Positions 1 through 10,037 of a stretch of 64,000 nucleotides of DNA are shown here, one piece after another; position 1 is the stretch's first letter, and every line of letters starts with the position of its first letter. The translations under genes were made by a program, and so were the position numbers. The notes beneath the pieces were generated by a model that saw only the letters and a list, made by a program, of their open reading frames with translations, did not search any database and had not been told where the DNA came from. This DNA is from Rhodospirillaceae bacterium (GTDB lineage Bacteria; Pseudomonadota; Alphaproteobacteria; Thalassobaculales; Thalassobaculaceae). Location: positions 124,001 to 188,000 of the forward strand of contig JAGYJX010000010.1 of the NCBI GenBank assembly GCA_018401495.1, given 5' to 3'.

Positions 1-700
1 GCCGCGGTCGGCCATCTGCTGCGGATGCCGGAGTATGTCGACGTGATCGTCCCGCGCGGCGGCAAGTCGCTGATCGAGCGGGTGCAGGCCGAGAGCCGGG
101 TGCCGGTGTTCGCGCATCTCGACGGCGTCTGCCATGTCTACGTCGACGGCGGCGCCGATCCGGACAAGGCCGAGGCGATCGCGGTCAACGCCAAGATGCG
201 CCGCACCAGCGTCTGCGGCGCCGCCGAGACCCTGCTGGTCGACCGGGCGGTGGCGCCGATCCTGCTGCCGCGCCTGGCGGCCGCCCTGCGCGGCCGCCGG
301 CTGCGCGCTGCGCGGCGACGCCGAGGCGCGCGCGCTGGTGCCGTCCATGACCGCCGCGACCGAGGCCGACTGGTCGACCGAGTACCTGGACGCGGTGCTG
401 TCGGTGGCGGTGGTCGACGGTGTCGCCGGGGCGATCGCCCATGTCGGGCGCTGGGGCTCGCACCACACCGATTCCATCGTCACCGAGGATGCGGCCGCCG
501 CCGAGCGCTTCCTGTCCGAGGTCGACAGCGCCATCGTGCTGCACAACGCCTCCACCCAGTTCGCCGACGGCGGCGAGTTCGGGATGGGCGCCGAGATCGG
601 CATCTCCACCGGCCGCCTGCACGCCCGCGGCCCGGTCGGGGCCGAGCAGCTCACCACCTTCAAGTACGTGGTCCGCGGCGACGGCCAGACCCGACCTTGA
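1..700 (+). CDS. proA: Gamma-glutamyl phosphate reductase, 3' part, one frameshift
   Basis: Proline biosynthesis enzyme that reduces gamma-glutamyl phosphate to glutamate semialdehyde with NADPH in the cytoplasm. The 5' part lies outside the window. The catalytic cysteine is visible in the motif GVCHVYVD near base 130. The reading frame changes once near base 298: before it the protein reads [10 protein letters not shown], after it [11 protein letters not shown], and the C-terminal half ([24 protein letters not shown]) is typical of ProA. One extra base in a GC run explains the shift. It sits directly upstream of nadD, and the stop overlaps a possible TTG start. Identification is firm; the frameshift is probably a sequence error. 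Confidence 0.9.
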
Positions 701-726
701 GCCAAGCGTCACCCGCCTTCCCCGCC

Positions 727-1401
727 GTGCGCGCCGCCTCGCCGTTCAGGCGGGTGCGACCGCGCGTCCTCGGGGCACCGGCGAGCCCGGCGCCGGCGCG
801 CCCGGCGACCGGCGCCGATCGCCGCCGGATCACCGTCGGGCTGATGGGCGGGTCGTTCAACCCGGCGCACGACGGCCACCTGCACGTCGCCCGCATGGCG
901 TTCCGGACCCTGGGGCTCGACGAGGTCTGGTGGCTGGTCAGTCCGCAGAACCCGCTGAAGCGCCGCGACGGCATGGCGCCGCTCGCCAACCGGCTGGCGT
1001 CGGCCCGGCGGGCGGCGCGCCACCCGCGCATCCGGGTCCGCGACCTGGAGGACCGTCTCGGCACCCGCTTCACCGCCGACGCCCTGGTCGAGCTGCGCCG
1101 TCGCTGCCCGCGCATCCGCTTCGTGTGGATCATGGGCGCCGACAACCTGATCGGCATTCACCGCTGGGACCGCTGGTCATTGATCTTTCACAGCGTCGCC
1201 GTTGCGGTGTTCGACCGGCCTTCCTATTCTTTAAGGGCGTTGGCGAGTCGGGCGGCGCACCGGTTCGCCCGGTTCCGGATCCCGTCGAGGGCGGCCCGGA
1301 GCCTGGCCCACAGGCGCCTCCCGGCGTGGGTGTTTCTCCACACGCGCCGTCACCCGGCTTCGGCCACCCGGATACGGGAAGCCACCGGGGCCGCGACGTG
1401 A
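727..1401 (+). CDS. nadD: Nicotinate-nucleotide adenylyltransferase
   Basis: NAD biosynthesis: adenylates nicotinate mononucleotide to deamido-NAD. The nucleotidyltransferase signature [13 protein letters not shown] begins about residue 41, and the C-terminal SATRIRE stretch matches the conserved ISSTxIR motif. About 224 aa, close to the family norm. The start is uncertain: GTG at 727 is chosen because the only nearby ATG (844) lies inside the signature; a TTG at 697 overlapping the proA stop is also possible. Neighbours proA, rsfS and rlmH form the usual proteobacterial order. The stop at 1399-1401 overlaps a GTG codon of the rsfS frame. Confidence 0.88.
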   Translation: MRAASPFRRVRPRVLGAPASPAPARPATGADRRRITVGLMGGSFNPAHDGHLHVARMAFRTLGLDEVWWLVSPQNPLKRRDGMAPLANRLASARRAARHPRIRVRDLEDRLGTRFTADALVELRRRCPRIRFVWIMGADNLIGIHRWDRWSLIFHSVAVAVFDRPSYSLRALASRAAHRFARFRIPSRAARSLAHRRLPAWVFLHTRRHPASATRIREATGAAT

Positions 1402-1418
1402 GGGCGACCATCCCGTCG

Positions 1419-1889
1419 ATGGAGACCGTGGCCGCGGCTCGGCTATCTGGAACAGACTTTGAGCGAAAGGAGCTCATCATAACCCACCTCGCGACTCCCC
1501 CGGAGGGAGACGGCCTTCTCGATCTGGTGACCAAGTCGCTGGACGCCGACAAGGCCGAGGACATCGTCGCCATCGATCTGGCGAACAAGTCCTCCATCGG
1601 CGACCACATGGTGATCGCCACGGGCCGCTCGCAGCGGCAGGTCGCCGCCATGGCCGACCACATCGTTTCCAAGCTCAAGGACAGGGGGCTGAAGAACGTC
1701 TCCGTCGAGGGTGCGAACCAGGGCGACTGGGTCCTGATCGACACCGGCGACGTGATCGTCCATCTGTTCCGCCCGGAGATCCGGGAGTTCTACGCCCTGG
1801 AGAAGATGTGGGGCGCCCAGCCGCCGCTGACCCGCACGGTCAGCCTCGGTGAGGATTCGAGGACCGAGCGCGCCTTCGCGCACGTCTGA
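1419..1889 (+). CDS. rsfS: Ribosome silencing factor RsfS (Iojap family)
   Basis: Binds ribosomal protein uL14 and blocks subunit joining when growth slows. The conserved core is present: KAEDIVAIDL, SSIGDHMVIATGRSQRQV, GDWVLIDTGDVIVHLF and REFYALEKMW. About 156 aa from ATG 1419; a GTG at 1398 that overlaps the nadD stop would add seven residues. A strong AGGAG lies inside the frame at about 1468, but no good start codon follows it, so the ATG is preferred. The N-terminal 30 residues are poorly conserved in the family. Co-oriented with nadD and rlmH, which are usual partners. Confidence 0.88.
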   Translation: METVAAARLSGTDFERKELIITHLATPPEGDGLLDLVTKSLDADKAEDIVAIDLANKSSIGDHMVIATGRSQRQVAAMADHIVSKLKDRGLKNVSVEGANQGDWVLIDTGDVIVHLFRPEIREFYALEKMWGAQPPLTRTVSLGEDSRTERAFAHV

Positions 1890-1895
1890 GCCGGC

Positions 1896-2357
1896 GTGCG
1901 GATTACCCTGGTCGCGGTCGGCCGCGCGCGGCGCGGCCCGGTCGAGGAATTGTGCCGGGAGTATGCCGGCCGGCTGCCGTGGACCGTGGAGATCCAGGAG
2001 GTCGAGGCGAAGAAGCGGCTGGCCGGCGACGCCCTGAAGGCGCACGAGGCCGAGCTGCTGGCGGCGCGGATCCCGGACGGCGCGGTGCTGGTGGCGCTCG
2101 ACGAGCGCGGCAAGGCGCTCGCCAGCGCCGAGTTCGCCGAGACCTTCCGGCGCTGGCGCGACGGCGGCCGGGACAGCGTCTGCTTCCTGATCGGCGGCGC
2201 CGACGGCCTTGCGCCCGGCCCTGCGCGAGCGCGCCGACCTGGTCGCTGGCGTTCGGCGCCGCAGACCTGGCCGCACATGCTGGTGCGGGTCATGCTGCTG
2301 GAGCAGGTGTACCGGGCCGAGCGGATCCTGGCCGGCCACCCCTATCACCGCGAGTGA
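1896..2357 (+). CDS. rlmH: 23S rRNA pseudouridine-1915 N3-methyltransferase, internal frameshifts
   Basis: SPOUT-fold methyltransferase that methylates pseudouridine 1915 of 23S rRNA. GTG start six bases after the rsfS stop. The N-terminus (MRITLVAVGRARRG), the core LIGGADGL and the C-terminal knot motif AERILAGHPYHRE are all in the same frame. However, the stretch 2208-2265 reads as nonsense in that frame; the expected ALRERADLV and LAFGA appear in the two other frames. Three one-base insertions near 2210, 2242 and 2264 restore phase and would give a normal 153-residue protein. Likely a functional gene with consensus errors. Confidence 0.88.
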   Translation: MRITLVAVGRARRGPVEELCREYAGRLPWTVEIQEVEAKKRLAGDALKAHEAELLAARIPDGAVLVALDERGKALASAEFAETFRRWRDGGRDSVCFLIGGADGLAPGPARARRPGRWRSAPQTWPHMLVRVMLLEQVYRAERILAGHPYHRE

Positions 2358-2445
2358 CCGTCGCGCCAGCCGCCGAACCCGGTTAATCTCCCCGGCACCC
2401 GGCCGTCCGGCCGGTTGAACGCTCACATCCGAGGGAGGAAACGCG

Positions 2446-3198
2446 ATGACCGGTAAGGTCGCCATCGTCACGGGAGCGGGCTCGGGCATCGGCCGGGCCT
2501 CCGCCATCGCCCTGTTGAAGGCCGGCTGGCACGTCGGTCTCGCCGGCCGCCGCGAGGACGCTCTGCAGGAGACCATCGCCAAGGCCGGCGACGCCGGCAG
2601 CCGGGCGCTGGCGGTGCCGACCGACGTCGCCGACCCGGCCTCGGTCAAGGCGCTGTTCGACCGCACCAAGGCCGCCTTCGGGCGCGTCGACATGGTGTTC
2701 AACAACGCCGGCATGAACGCCCCCGGCATCCCGCTCGAGGACCTGAGCTTCGAGCAGTGGAAGGCGGTGGTCGACGTCAACCTGACCGGCTCGTTCCTGT
2801 GCCTCGCCGAGGCGTTCCGGGTGATGAAGGACCAGAGCCCGCGCGGCGGCCGGATCATCAACAACGGCTCGATCTCGGCGCACGCGCCGCGCCCGAACTC
2901 GATCCCCTACACCGCCACCAAGCACGCCGTCAGCGGCCTCACCAAGTCGGGCTCGCTCGACGGCCGGAAATACGACATCGCGGTCTGCCAGATCGACATC
3001 GGCAACGCCGAGACCGAGATGGCGGCGCGCATGGCCAAGGGCGTGCCGCAGGCCAACGGCGAGATCGCGGTCGAACCGCTGATGGACGTCCAGCACGTCG
3101 CCAACGCCATCGTCCACATGGCCAGCCTGCCGCTCGACGCCAACATCCCGTTCATCACGGTGATGGCCACCAAGATGCCGTTCGTCGGCCGGGGGTAG
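2446..3198 (+). CDS. SDR family NAD(P)-dependent oxidoreductase
   Basis: Classical short-chain dehydrogenase of 250 aa. Seen directly: the cofactor-binding TGAGSGIG at residues 9-16, NNAG at 86-89, the catalytic serine region around 142-144 and the Y155-x3-K159 pair. A good Shine-Dalgarno (GAGGGAGG) precedes ATG 2446. The substrate cannot be named from sequence. It stands alone after rlmH and is followed by a REP-like palindrome and decayed gene remnants. Confidence 0.85.
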   Translation: MTGKVAIVTGAGSGIGRASAIALLKAGWHVGLAGRREDALQETIAKAGDAGSRALAVPTDVADPASVKALFDRTKAAFGRVDMVFNNAGMNAPGIPLEDLSFEQWKAVVDVNLTGSFLCLAEAFRVMKDQSPRGGRIINNGSISAHAPRPNSIPYTATKHAVSGLTKSGSLDGRKYDIAVCQIDIGNAETEMAARMAKGVPQANGEIAVEPLMDVQHVANAIVHMASLPLDANIPFITVMATKMPFVGRG

Positions 3199-3223
3199 CC
3201 CCGGCCGCTCTCGGGCGGCGGAT

Positions 3224-3259
3224 GGGTCCCGGGTCTCGCTGCGCTCGCCCGGGATGACG
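3224..3259. repeat. REP-like imperfect palindrome, copy A
   Basis: Extragenic sequence with the pattern TCCCGG ... CCGGGATGACG just after the SDR gene. The same ends recur at 51318-51366 and, inverted, at 51435-51473, each time between genes. This looks like a dispersed alphaproteobacterial REP-type element. The arms pair as CCCGGG/CCCGGG around a GCG-rich centre. Confidence 0.5.
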
Positions 3260-3289
3260 TCAGAAGGAGGGGGCACCTCCATAGCGTCG

Positions 3290-3541
3290 TCATTCCGGAC
3301 CGGCCCGCCTCTCCAGGGTCGCCAGCACCCGCCGGGCCTCCTCCAGCAGCACCGCCCCGGCGGCAGTCAGGGTAACCAGCCGGCTGCCGCGGATCAGCAA
3401 CGTCGCGCCGATCTCGTCCTCCAGCCGCCGGATCGCGCGCTCAAGGGCGGCTGCGCCATGTGCAGGCGTTCGGCGGCGCGGCGGAAGTGCAGTTCCTCCG
3501 CCACCGCGACGAACTGCCGGGAGCAGCCGAAGCTCGATTAG
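3290..3541 (-). pseudogene. LysR-type regulator remnant (N-terminal HTH only)
   Basis: Reading leftward from 3541, an IELRLL start-like segment is followed, in shifted frames, by [25 protein letters not shown], then [19 protein letters not shown] and LTAAGAVLLEEARRVL, after which a stop appears at 3290. This is the winged-helix domain of a LysR regulator, about 85 residues of a normal 300. The effector domain is absent. Two one-base shifts (about 3516 and 3446) break it further, and the expected ATG is replaced by CTA. Truncation plus start loss points to real decay, not only sequence error. Confidence 0.7.
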
Positions 3542-3832
3542 GCCAGCAAGGCCGACTTCCACGCTCGGTTCCGCGACCACGCCGCCCGCCTCATGCGCGA
3601 CCACGGGTTCGATATGCGCGCGATGTCGGAGACCACCACCGCGGCCCGCACCGAGTTCGGCTACCTGATCGCCTGACCCGACGAGGCCACCATGAAGGCG
3701 CGCTGGGCCGATTTCAGGGCCGACCCGGAATGGGTCCGTATCAAGCAGGAGACCGGTGCCGCCGCCGGCGGTCCGCTGGTCGGCGTTATCGAGGACCGGG
3801 TGCTGCGGCTCGTTGACTACTCGCCGGCGCTG
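3542..3832 (+). pseudogene. NIPSNAP family protein remnant
   Basis: In one frame the segment reads HARFRDHAARLMRDHGFDM, TTTAARTEFGYLIA, stop, PDEATMKARWADF, ADPEWVRIKQETG and EDRVLRLVDYSPAL. This is the C-terminal two thirds of a NIPSNAP (dimeric alpha-beta barrel) protein. The in-frame TGA at 3674-3676 stands where the family has Trp (TGG), a one-base nonsense change. The N-terminus is missing: the segment abuts the LysR remnant at 3541/3542, and its own terminal stop is lost. Together the two fragments mark a deletion junction. Confidence 0.65.
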
Positions 3833-3841
3833 CAGCGCCCG

Positions 3842-4573
3842 TCAGCCCACGCCCGGCACGAAGCGCGGCACCTGCGGGGCCGGAGCCGAGAACCCGAACA
3901 GCGTCATCAGCCGGGTCCCGCGTGCCGCGCCGAGCCCCGCAAGCACCGGATTGACCTTTGCTGCGGCGGCGAACTCGTTCTCGATGCGGGGTGGCGCATA
4001 GGCGATCTTGCCGTTTGGCCGGGTGACGAGCGACAGAACCATGGTTCCGACATAGACGGTCTCGCCCGCCGCCACGGTGAAGGCGTAGCCCTTGACCTCG
4101 TGGGCGTCAGCCGCAAAGGAACCGCGACCGCTGAACTCGAGCACGCGGATGATCTGCCGGGTGCTGTCCGGACGCTCATTGAAATGGGCCTGCATGGTGG
4201 CGTACCGGCCGGGGACCAGCCGAGCCGCCTCGAACGACGACGAATAGCCGCTGGTCTCGGCCCTGGCTCTGACGCCCTGCAGCCCGGCGAACATCGGCAG
4301 GTCGATCGCGCCTGTCGCCGGGTCTACCAGGCCGAAGCTGAGCGTTGCGGTCGGATCGTTGGAGCCGAAGGAAAACATCGGCGCAAACCATATGTGACCG
4401 TTGCGCGCCGCATGCAGGGCCGGCGAATCGTCGATGCGCAGTCCGATCACCGCGGTGCCCGACCCGGCCTCGCCGGTGCGGGTCGCGCAGCCAGCAAGGC
4501 TGGCCGCTCCCAGCCCGGTCAGCACGCGGCGCCGGGTCGGCCTTGCGCGCAATGAGCCGGTCGAATCCCCCAT
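3842..4573 (-). CDS. Putative Tat-exported lipoprotein, unknown function
   Basis: A 243-residue protein with a twin-arginine-like start TRRRVLTGLGAASLAGC: Arg14-Arg15-Arg16, a short hydrophobic run, and lipobox LAGC with Cys29. This suggests an exported, lipid-anchored periplasmic protein. The mature part has no motif I recognise; it is beta-rich looking (SFGSNDPTATLSFGLVDP, YVGTMVLSLV). ATG 4573 is chosen because the signal peptide starts there; an upstream ATG at 4609 would add 12 residues. Flanked by decayed genes on one side and marR on the other. Confidence 0.6.
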   Translation of the reverse strand: MGDSTGSLRARPTRRRVLTGLGAASLAGCATRTGEAGSGTAVIGLRIDDSPALHAARNGHIWFAPMFSFGSNDPTATLSFGLVDPATGAIDLPMFAGLQGVRARAETSGYSSSFEAARLVPGRYATMQAHFNERPDSTRQIIRVLEFSGRGSFAADAHEVKGYAFTVAAGETVYVGTMVLSLVTRPNGKIAYAPPRIENEFAAAAKVNPVLAGLGAARGTRLMTLFGFSAPAPQVPRFVPGVG

Positions 4574-4632
4574 CCACCGACCTTTTAGGGGATCGATCGT
4601 ACGTGGCAAGAGCCTTGGTGGCCCGCCCGGCG

Positions 4633-5055
4633 TCAGGCCAGCTTCCGCAGCAACTCCAGGAAGGTCGCCGCCTCGGCGTCGCTCAGCGGCTCCAGCGTCC
4701 GCGCCGAGACCCTGGCGCCGTCGGCGGTGTGCTTCGCCACCAGGTCGGCGCCCTCGGCCGAGAGCTTGAGGCGGGTGCGGCGGCGGTCGCCGGGGTCGGG
4801 CTCACGGTCGATCAGGCCGCGCGCCTCCAGGCGCCGGATCACCCCCTGGACGGTGGCCGGGTCCATGGCAGTCATCCGGCCGAGGTGGTTCTGGCTGGCC
4901 GCACCCTCCTCGGCGAGACGGGCCAGCGCCGCCCACTGGGTCGGCGTCAGGGCGGCCGGCTCGAAGCCCTCCAGGAAGATCTGGGTGGCGCGCTGGTGGG
5001 CGCGGCGCAGCAGGTGGCCGACCTGGTCCCCGAGGACGTAGCGCCGGCCCGGCAT
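4633..5055 (-). CDS. MarR family transcriptional regulator
   Basis: A 140-residue winged-helix regulator. Family features visible: [42 protein letters not shown] (recognition helix) and the wing [16 protein letters not shown]. Binds DNA as a dimer, usually responding to small aromatic ligands. It lies 20 bases after the aspS stop on the same strand, so it may be co-transcribed, although a functional link to aspS is not evident. Target unknown. Confidence 0.85.
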   Translation of the reverse strand: MPGRRYVLGDQVGHLLRRAHQRATQIFLEGFEPAALTPTQWAALARLAEEGAASQNHLGRMTAMDPATVQGVIRRLEARGLIDREPDPGDRRRTRLKLSAEGADLVAKHTADGARVSARTLEPLSDAEAATFLELLRKLA

Positions 5056-5075
5056 GCGGCGCCCGTCCGCGCCCC

Positions 5076-6852
5076 TCAGCCCGCCGCCTTCGGCGGCAGG
5101 GCGAGCTTGATGTACAGCTCGCGGAGCTGCTCCGGCCGTACCTCGTTCGGCGCGTTCATCATCAGGTCCTCGGCGCGCTGGTTCATCGGGAACAGGATGA
5201 CCTCGCGCAGGTTCTGCACGTCCGCCAGCAGCATCACGATGCGGTCGATGCCCGGCGCGATACCGCCGTGCGGCGGGGCCCCGAACTTGAAGGCGTTGAT
5301 CATGCCGGCGAACTTGTCGTCGACCACCTCCGGCCCGTAGCCGGCGACCTCGAACGCCTTGTACATGATCTCCGGGCGGTGGTTCCGGATCGCGCCCGAC
5401 GACAGCTCGATGCCGTTGCACACCACGTCGTACTGGTAGGCCAGGATGTCGAGCGGGTCCTGGGTCTCCAGCGCCTCCAAGCCGCCCTGCGGCATCGAGA
5501 ACGGGTTGTGGCTGAACTCGACCTTGCCGGTCTTCTCGTCGAGCTCGTACATCGGGAAGTCGACGATCCAGCACAGCCGGTAGACGTCCTTCTCGACCAA
5601 GTCGAGGTCGTTGCCGAGCTTGACGCGGGCCTGGCCGGCCAGCTTGGCGGCGTCGCCCGGCTTGCCGGCCGAGAAGAACACCGCGTCGCCGTCGCCCATG
5701 CCGGTGGCCGCCTTGATCGCGGCGATGCTTGTCGGCCGGCAGGCGGCTGGCGATCGGGCCGCGCGCCTCGCCCTCGGCGAAGATCATGTAGCCGAGGCCC
5801 GGCGCACCCTGGTCCTGGGCCCAGGAGTTCATGCGGTCGCAGATCGCCCGGCTGCCGCATTTCGGCCCCGGGATGGCGCGAACCACCCCGCCGCCGTCGA
5901 CGATCTTGGCGAAGATCGCGAAGTCCGAGCCGCGGAACAGCTCGGAGACGTCGGCGATCTCGATCGGGATGCGCAGATCCGGCTTGTCGGAGCCGTATTT
6001 CAGCATGGCGTCGCGGTAGGCGATGCGCGGGAACGGGCCGGGCACCCGCTTGTCGGCCGAGAACTCCTCGAACACCCCGGCGAGCACCGGCTCGACCGCG
6101 GCGAACACGTCCTCCTGCTCGACGAAACTCATCTCCAGGTCGAGCTGGTAGAATTCGCCCGGGCTGCGGTCGGCGCGGCTGTCCTCGTCGCGGAAGCAGG
6201 GCGCGATCTGGAAGTAGCGATCGAAGCCCGACACCATCAGCAGCTGTTTGAACTGCTGCGGCGCCTGCGGCAGGGCGTAGAACTTGCCGGGGTGCAGGCG
6301 CGACGGCACCAGGAAGTCGCGCGCGCCCTCGGGCGAGGAGGCGGTCAGGATCGGGGTCTGGAACTCGGTGAAGCCCTGCTCGACCATGCGGCGGCGGATC
6401 GAGGCGATCACCGCCGAGCGCAGCATGATGTTGCGGTGGACCTTCTCGCGGCGCAGGTCGAGGTAGCGGTAGCGCAGGCGGATGTCCTCGCCGGCGTCCT
6501 CCTCGGAGTTGACCTGCAGCGGCACCTGGTCGGCCGCCGAAAGCACCTCGAAGCTGTCGATCCGGACCTCGACCTCGCCGGTTGCCAGCCTGGAGTTGAT
6601 GGTCTCGGGCGAGCGCTTGACGACCCGGCCGGTGATGCACACCACCGATTCCAGGCGGACCTTCTCGACCTCCTGGAACGCCGGGTCCTCCACGTCGGTC
6701 ACGCACTGGGTGATGCCGTAGTGGTCGCGCAGGTCGATGAACACGAGCTGGCCGTGGTCGCGGCGGCGGTGGATCCAGCCGGACAGGCGGACCGTTTCGC
6801 CGACATGGGTGTCGCGCAGGGCGGAGCAGGTGTGGGAGCGGTAGCGGTGCAT
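5076..6852 (-). CDS. aspS: Aspartyl-tRNA synthetase, one frameshift
   Basis: Class II synthetase charging tRNA-Asp (or Asp/Asn). The N-terminal anticodon-binding OB fold ([29 protein letters not shown]), the class II motifs ([29 protein letters not shown]) and the C-terminal [15 protein letters not shown] are all present. Total length about 591 residues, as expected. The frame breaks once at about 5728 between ASRLPADK and [12 protein letters not shown]; one extra base explains it. Because aspS is essential, a sequence error is far more likely than a broken gene. ATG at 6852 precedes MHRYRSHTC, the usual start. Confidence 0.93.
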
Positions 6853-6945
6853 GATCTCGCTCGGTCGTCGGAACGGGCAGCGCACGCACTGAAGGCCGCG
6901 TCGGCGGCGACGGTACGGGGCGCGCCCAAGTGACACGCGGCAGGC

Positions 6946-6980
6946 GCGCGTCAACAGCCCGCGCGTCAACAGCCCGCGCG
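6946..6980. repeat. 15-bp tandem repeat, about 2.3 copies
   Basis: The 15-mer GCGCGTCAACAGCCC occurs at 6946-6960 and 6961-6975 and begins a third time at 6976. It lies between the aspS start and the M23 peptidase stop, so it is in the aspS upstream region. Function unknown. Confidence 0.6.
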
Positions 6981-6986
6981 TTGCCC

Positions 6987-8263
6987 CTAGCCGGCGATCC
7001 GGATGCTCACCACCCGTTCGCGGGGCGGTCGGCCGTCGCGCTCCAGCACCACCCGGCCGGTGTACTGGCCTGGCGGCCAGCCGCCGGCGGGCCGCTTCTT
7101 GCCGACGAACCGGAACTGCACGATGCGGGTCTGGTCGGCGGTCCATCGGTCGGCGAACAGCTCGCGGCCGTCCGGCGTGGTGATGGTGGTCGCGAGGCGG
7201 TCGCCAGGCTCGACGCCGGCGATGCGGCTCCACACCACCAGGGCCCCGGCGTCGCCGCCGGCGGCCTCGCGCGCCGCCGTCCCGGCCTCGGCGTCGGCCC
7301 TCTCGACGGCACCGGTGCCGAACCCGGCGTCCAGCAGGATCGGGGCGTGGTCGACCAGGGCGCGCCGGGCCTCGGCGTTCCACAGCGGGGTGTCGCCGGG
7401 GCCGCATTGCGGACCGCCGTCGAGACCGCGGAACGGGTCGACCACGGTGCCGTCCTTCTCGACGGTGATGTGGACGTGCGGGAACTCGGTCATCCCCGAC
7501 AGCCCGACGGCACCGAGCCGCTGGCCGGTGGCGATGCTGTCGCCCGAGCGCACCACCACGCTGCCGCGCTTCAGGTGGCAGTACTGGGTGGTCCAGCCAC
7601 CGGGATGCTCGACCCGCACGCCGTTGCCGCATTCCTTGTCCTTGACCGACTCGCGGCCGGTGGTGGCGATGCTGACATCGGCCATGCCGTCGCGCACGCC
7701 GACCACCTTGCCGGCCGCGGCCGCCAGCACCGCGACGTCGTCGGCCAGCCGCGCCAGGCTCCGCAGCGCGAAATCGGTGCCCTTGTGGCCGTCGTAGCTC
7801 ATCGCCCCGCAGCGGTAGTCGCGGCGGCCGGGGCCGGGGTCGAGATCGACGTGGTTGATCACCCAGCAATCCTCGCCGGGCCGGCAGTCGATCGGCAGGG
7901 CGAGCGGGAACGGCGAGGGCCGGGTCGCCAGGGCCGCGATCGGGTCGGCCGCCGGCCTGCCGGGAGGTGCTTGAATTCCGGTCGCCGCCGGCTGGGGCGC
8001 CGCCGCGGTGGGGACAGGAGCAGGGGCGAGCGCCAGGTCGGGCGAGGCATCGGCGGCGCCGGCGCGGGTCGGGCGGGCGCCGGCGGCGCCGCCGCGGGGT
8101 CCGGCGCCGGCTCGAGCCGGGCCTCGGTCTCGGCCGGTGCGGACTGCTCCGGCGCCGCCGGCATCGCCCGGTCATCGACGCGGTAGCCCTCGTAGACCAG
8201 CCAGAACGCGCCGCCGAACGACAGCCCCGCCACCAGCGCCAGGACGGCGATCAGGCTGCGCAT
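6987..8263 (-). CDS. M23 family metallopeptidase, membrane anchored, one frameshift
   Basis: N-terminus [20 protein letters not shown] is a single membrane or signal segment, followed by a long Pro/Ala-rich linker and a LytM/M23 domain. Metal-site motifs are seen as HKGTDFA and the HxH of [11 protein letters not shown]. After the peptidase core comes a roughly 100-residue C-terminal domain without a recognised name. The frame shifts once in the linker at about 8065. The ATG lies just after the rmlA stop (four bases between), so the gene is the last member of the rml operon; such peptidases remodel peptidoglycan, which fits an envelope role. Confidence 0.8.
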
Positions 8264-8267
8264 GCGA

Positions 8268-9132
8268 TCACCTCACCAGGCGCCTCAGGTACTCACCGTA
8301 GCCGGACTTGGCGAGCGGCGCGGCGAGCCGCAAGACCTGCTCGGCGTCGATGTAGCCCATGAAGTAGGCGATCTCCTCGACGCAGGCGATCTTCAGGCCC
8401 TGGCGGGCCTCGACGGTGCGCACGAACTCCGAGGCCTGCAGCAGCGAGTCGTGGGTGCCGGTGTCGAGCCAGGCGTAGCCGCGGCCGAGCTTCTCGACCG
8501 ACAGGCTCGCCGCGCTCCAGGTAGACCCGGTTGACGTCGGTGATCTCCAGCTCGCCGCGCGCCGAGGGCGCGATGTCGCGGGCGATGTCCAGCACGTCGT
8601 TGTCGTAGAAGTACAGCCCGGTGACCGCCCAGTTGGACTTCGGGGAGGCCGGCTTCTCGACGATCTCGGTCGCCGTTCCGGCGGCGTCGAAGCTGACCAC
8701 GCCGTAGCGTTCGGGGTCGCTGACGTAGTAGCCGAACACGGTGGCGCCCGAGGTGCGCGCGGCGGCGCTCTGCATCACCTCGGTCAGGCCGTGGCCGTAG
8801 AAGATGTTGTCGCCGAGGACCAGGGCCGCGGTGTCGTCGCCGACGAAGTCGCGGCCGATGATGAACGCCTCGGCCAGCCCGTTCGGCGCCTCCTGGATCG
8901 CGTACTCCAGGCGCAGCCCCCATTGCGAGCCGTCGCCGAGCAGGTGCCGGAACGCCGGCTGGTCCTGCGGCGTGGTGATCACCAGGATCTCGCGGACCCC
9001 GGCCAGCATCAGGGTGGTCAGCGGGTAGTAGATCATCGGCTTGTCGTAGACCGGCAGCAGCTGCTTGCTGGCCACCAGCGTCAGCGGGTAAAGCCGGGTG
9101 CCGGAACCGCCGGCCAGGATGATGCCCTTCAT
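8268..9132 (-). CDS. rmlA: Glucose-1-phosphate thymidylyltransferase, one frameshift
   Basis: First step of dTDP-L-rhamnose synthesis: glucose-1-phosphate plus dTTP to dTDP-glucose. Start [18 protein letters not shown] carries the nucleotidyltransferase signature; [14 protein letters not shown] and [12 protein letters not shown] follow. The frame changes at about 8505, between RVYLERGE and [11 protein letters not shown]; the remainder ([23 protein letters not shown]) is normal to a stop at 8268. About 288 residues. ATG overlaps the rmlD stop in an ATGA. Third enzyme-pathway neighbours rmlC, rmlB and rmlD lie just upstream. Confidence 0.93.
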
Positions 9133-10035
9133 CGAGTGGTCTCCGTAAGCGGGCCGAGCCGGGCGTCGAGCACGGCGTCCAGCGCCGCCTCCCAGGACCG
9201 GCGCGGCACCGGCGCGAAGCCGGACGAGGGCGGCGTCGAGCGCGGCGTTGTCGAGAACCGAGTAGGCCGGGCGCGCCGTCGGCGTGGGGAATTCGGCCGT
9301 GGTGATGGCGTGCACCACCGGGCGTCGTCCCCAGTGCCGGGCGGCGCGGCGGATCACCGCCTCGGCCAGGCCGTGCCAGGTGGTCTCGCCGCCCGCCGTG
9401 TAGTGGAAGGTTCCTCGCACCGCCACGCCGCCGCGCCGCGCCGCCAGCAGGGTGGCGATGGCGTCGGCGATGTCGCCTGCCGGGGTGGGCGTGCCGCGCT
9501 GGTCGGCGACCACGCGCAGCTCGTCGCGCTCGGCGCCGACCCGCAGCATGGTGTTGACGAAGTTCTTGCCCTCGGCGGCGTAGACCCAGGCGGTCCGCAG
9601 GATGATGTGATCGTCGTGCGCGGCGCGGATGGCCCGCTCGCCGGCCTCCTTGGAGGCACCGTAGGCGCCGAGCGGCGCCACCGGGTCGTCCGGCCGGTAC
9701 GGCCGGGTGCCGGTGCCGTCGAACACGTAGTCGGTCGAGACGTGGATCAGCGGGATGCCGCGGGCGGCGCAGGCGGCGGCCAGCGCCGCCGGACCGTCGC
9801 GGTTCACCCGGAACGCCGTCTCGCGGTCGGTCTCGGCGGCGTCGACGGCGGTGTAGGCGGCCGGGTTGACCACGGCGTCGGGCGCCAGCGCGGCGATCGC
9901 ACCGGCGATCGTCTCTGGGGACGACAGGTCGAGCCGGTCGCGGCCGGCCGGGATCCAGGCGGTGCCCTCGGGCGCCGGCCGGGCGGCCAGCGCGCCGCCG
10001 ACCTGGCCGGTGATGCCGGTGACCAGGATCCGCAT
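9129..10035 (-). CDS. rmlD: dTDP-4-dehydrorhamnose reductase, one frameshift
   Basis: Last step of dTDP-L-rhamnose synthesis, an NAD(P)H-dependent extended SDR. Glycine motif [10 protein letters not shown] at the N-terminus; [20 protein letters not shown] and the catalytic YGASKEAGE (YxxxK) are clear. Near 9225 the frame changes: before it DAALVR, after it [25 protein letters not shown] and a stop that overlaps the rmlA ATG. About 301 residues when joined. Two bases separate the start from the rmlB stop. Confidence 0.92.
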
Positions 10036-10037
10036 GG

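Noticed and set aside
6946..6980. Tandem 15-mers as a CRISPR-like array
   Set aside because: Repeats are directly adjacent with no spacers and only two full copies.
4633..8175. A single giant open frame across marR, aspS and the M23 region
   Set aside because: It is a product of high GC and few stops; the protein switches between unrelated families and clear internal starts exist.
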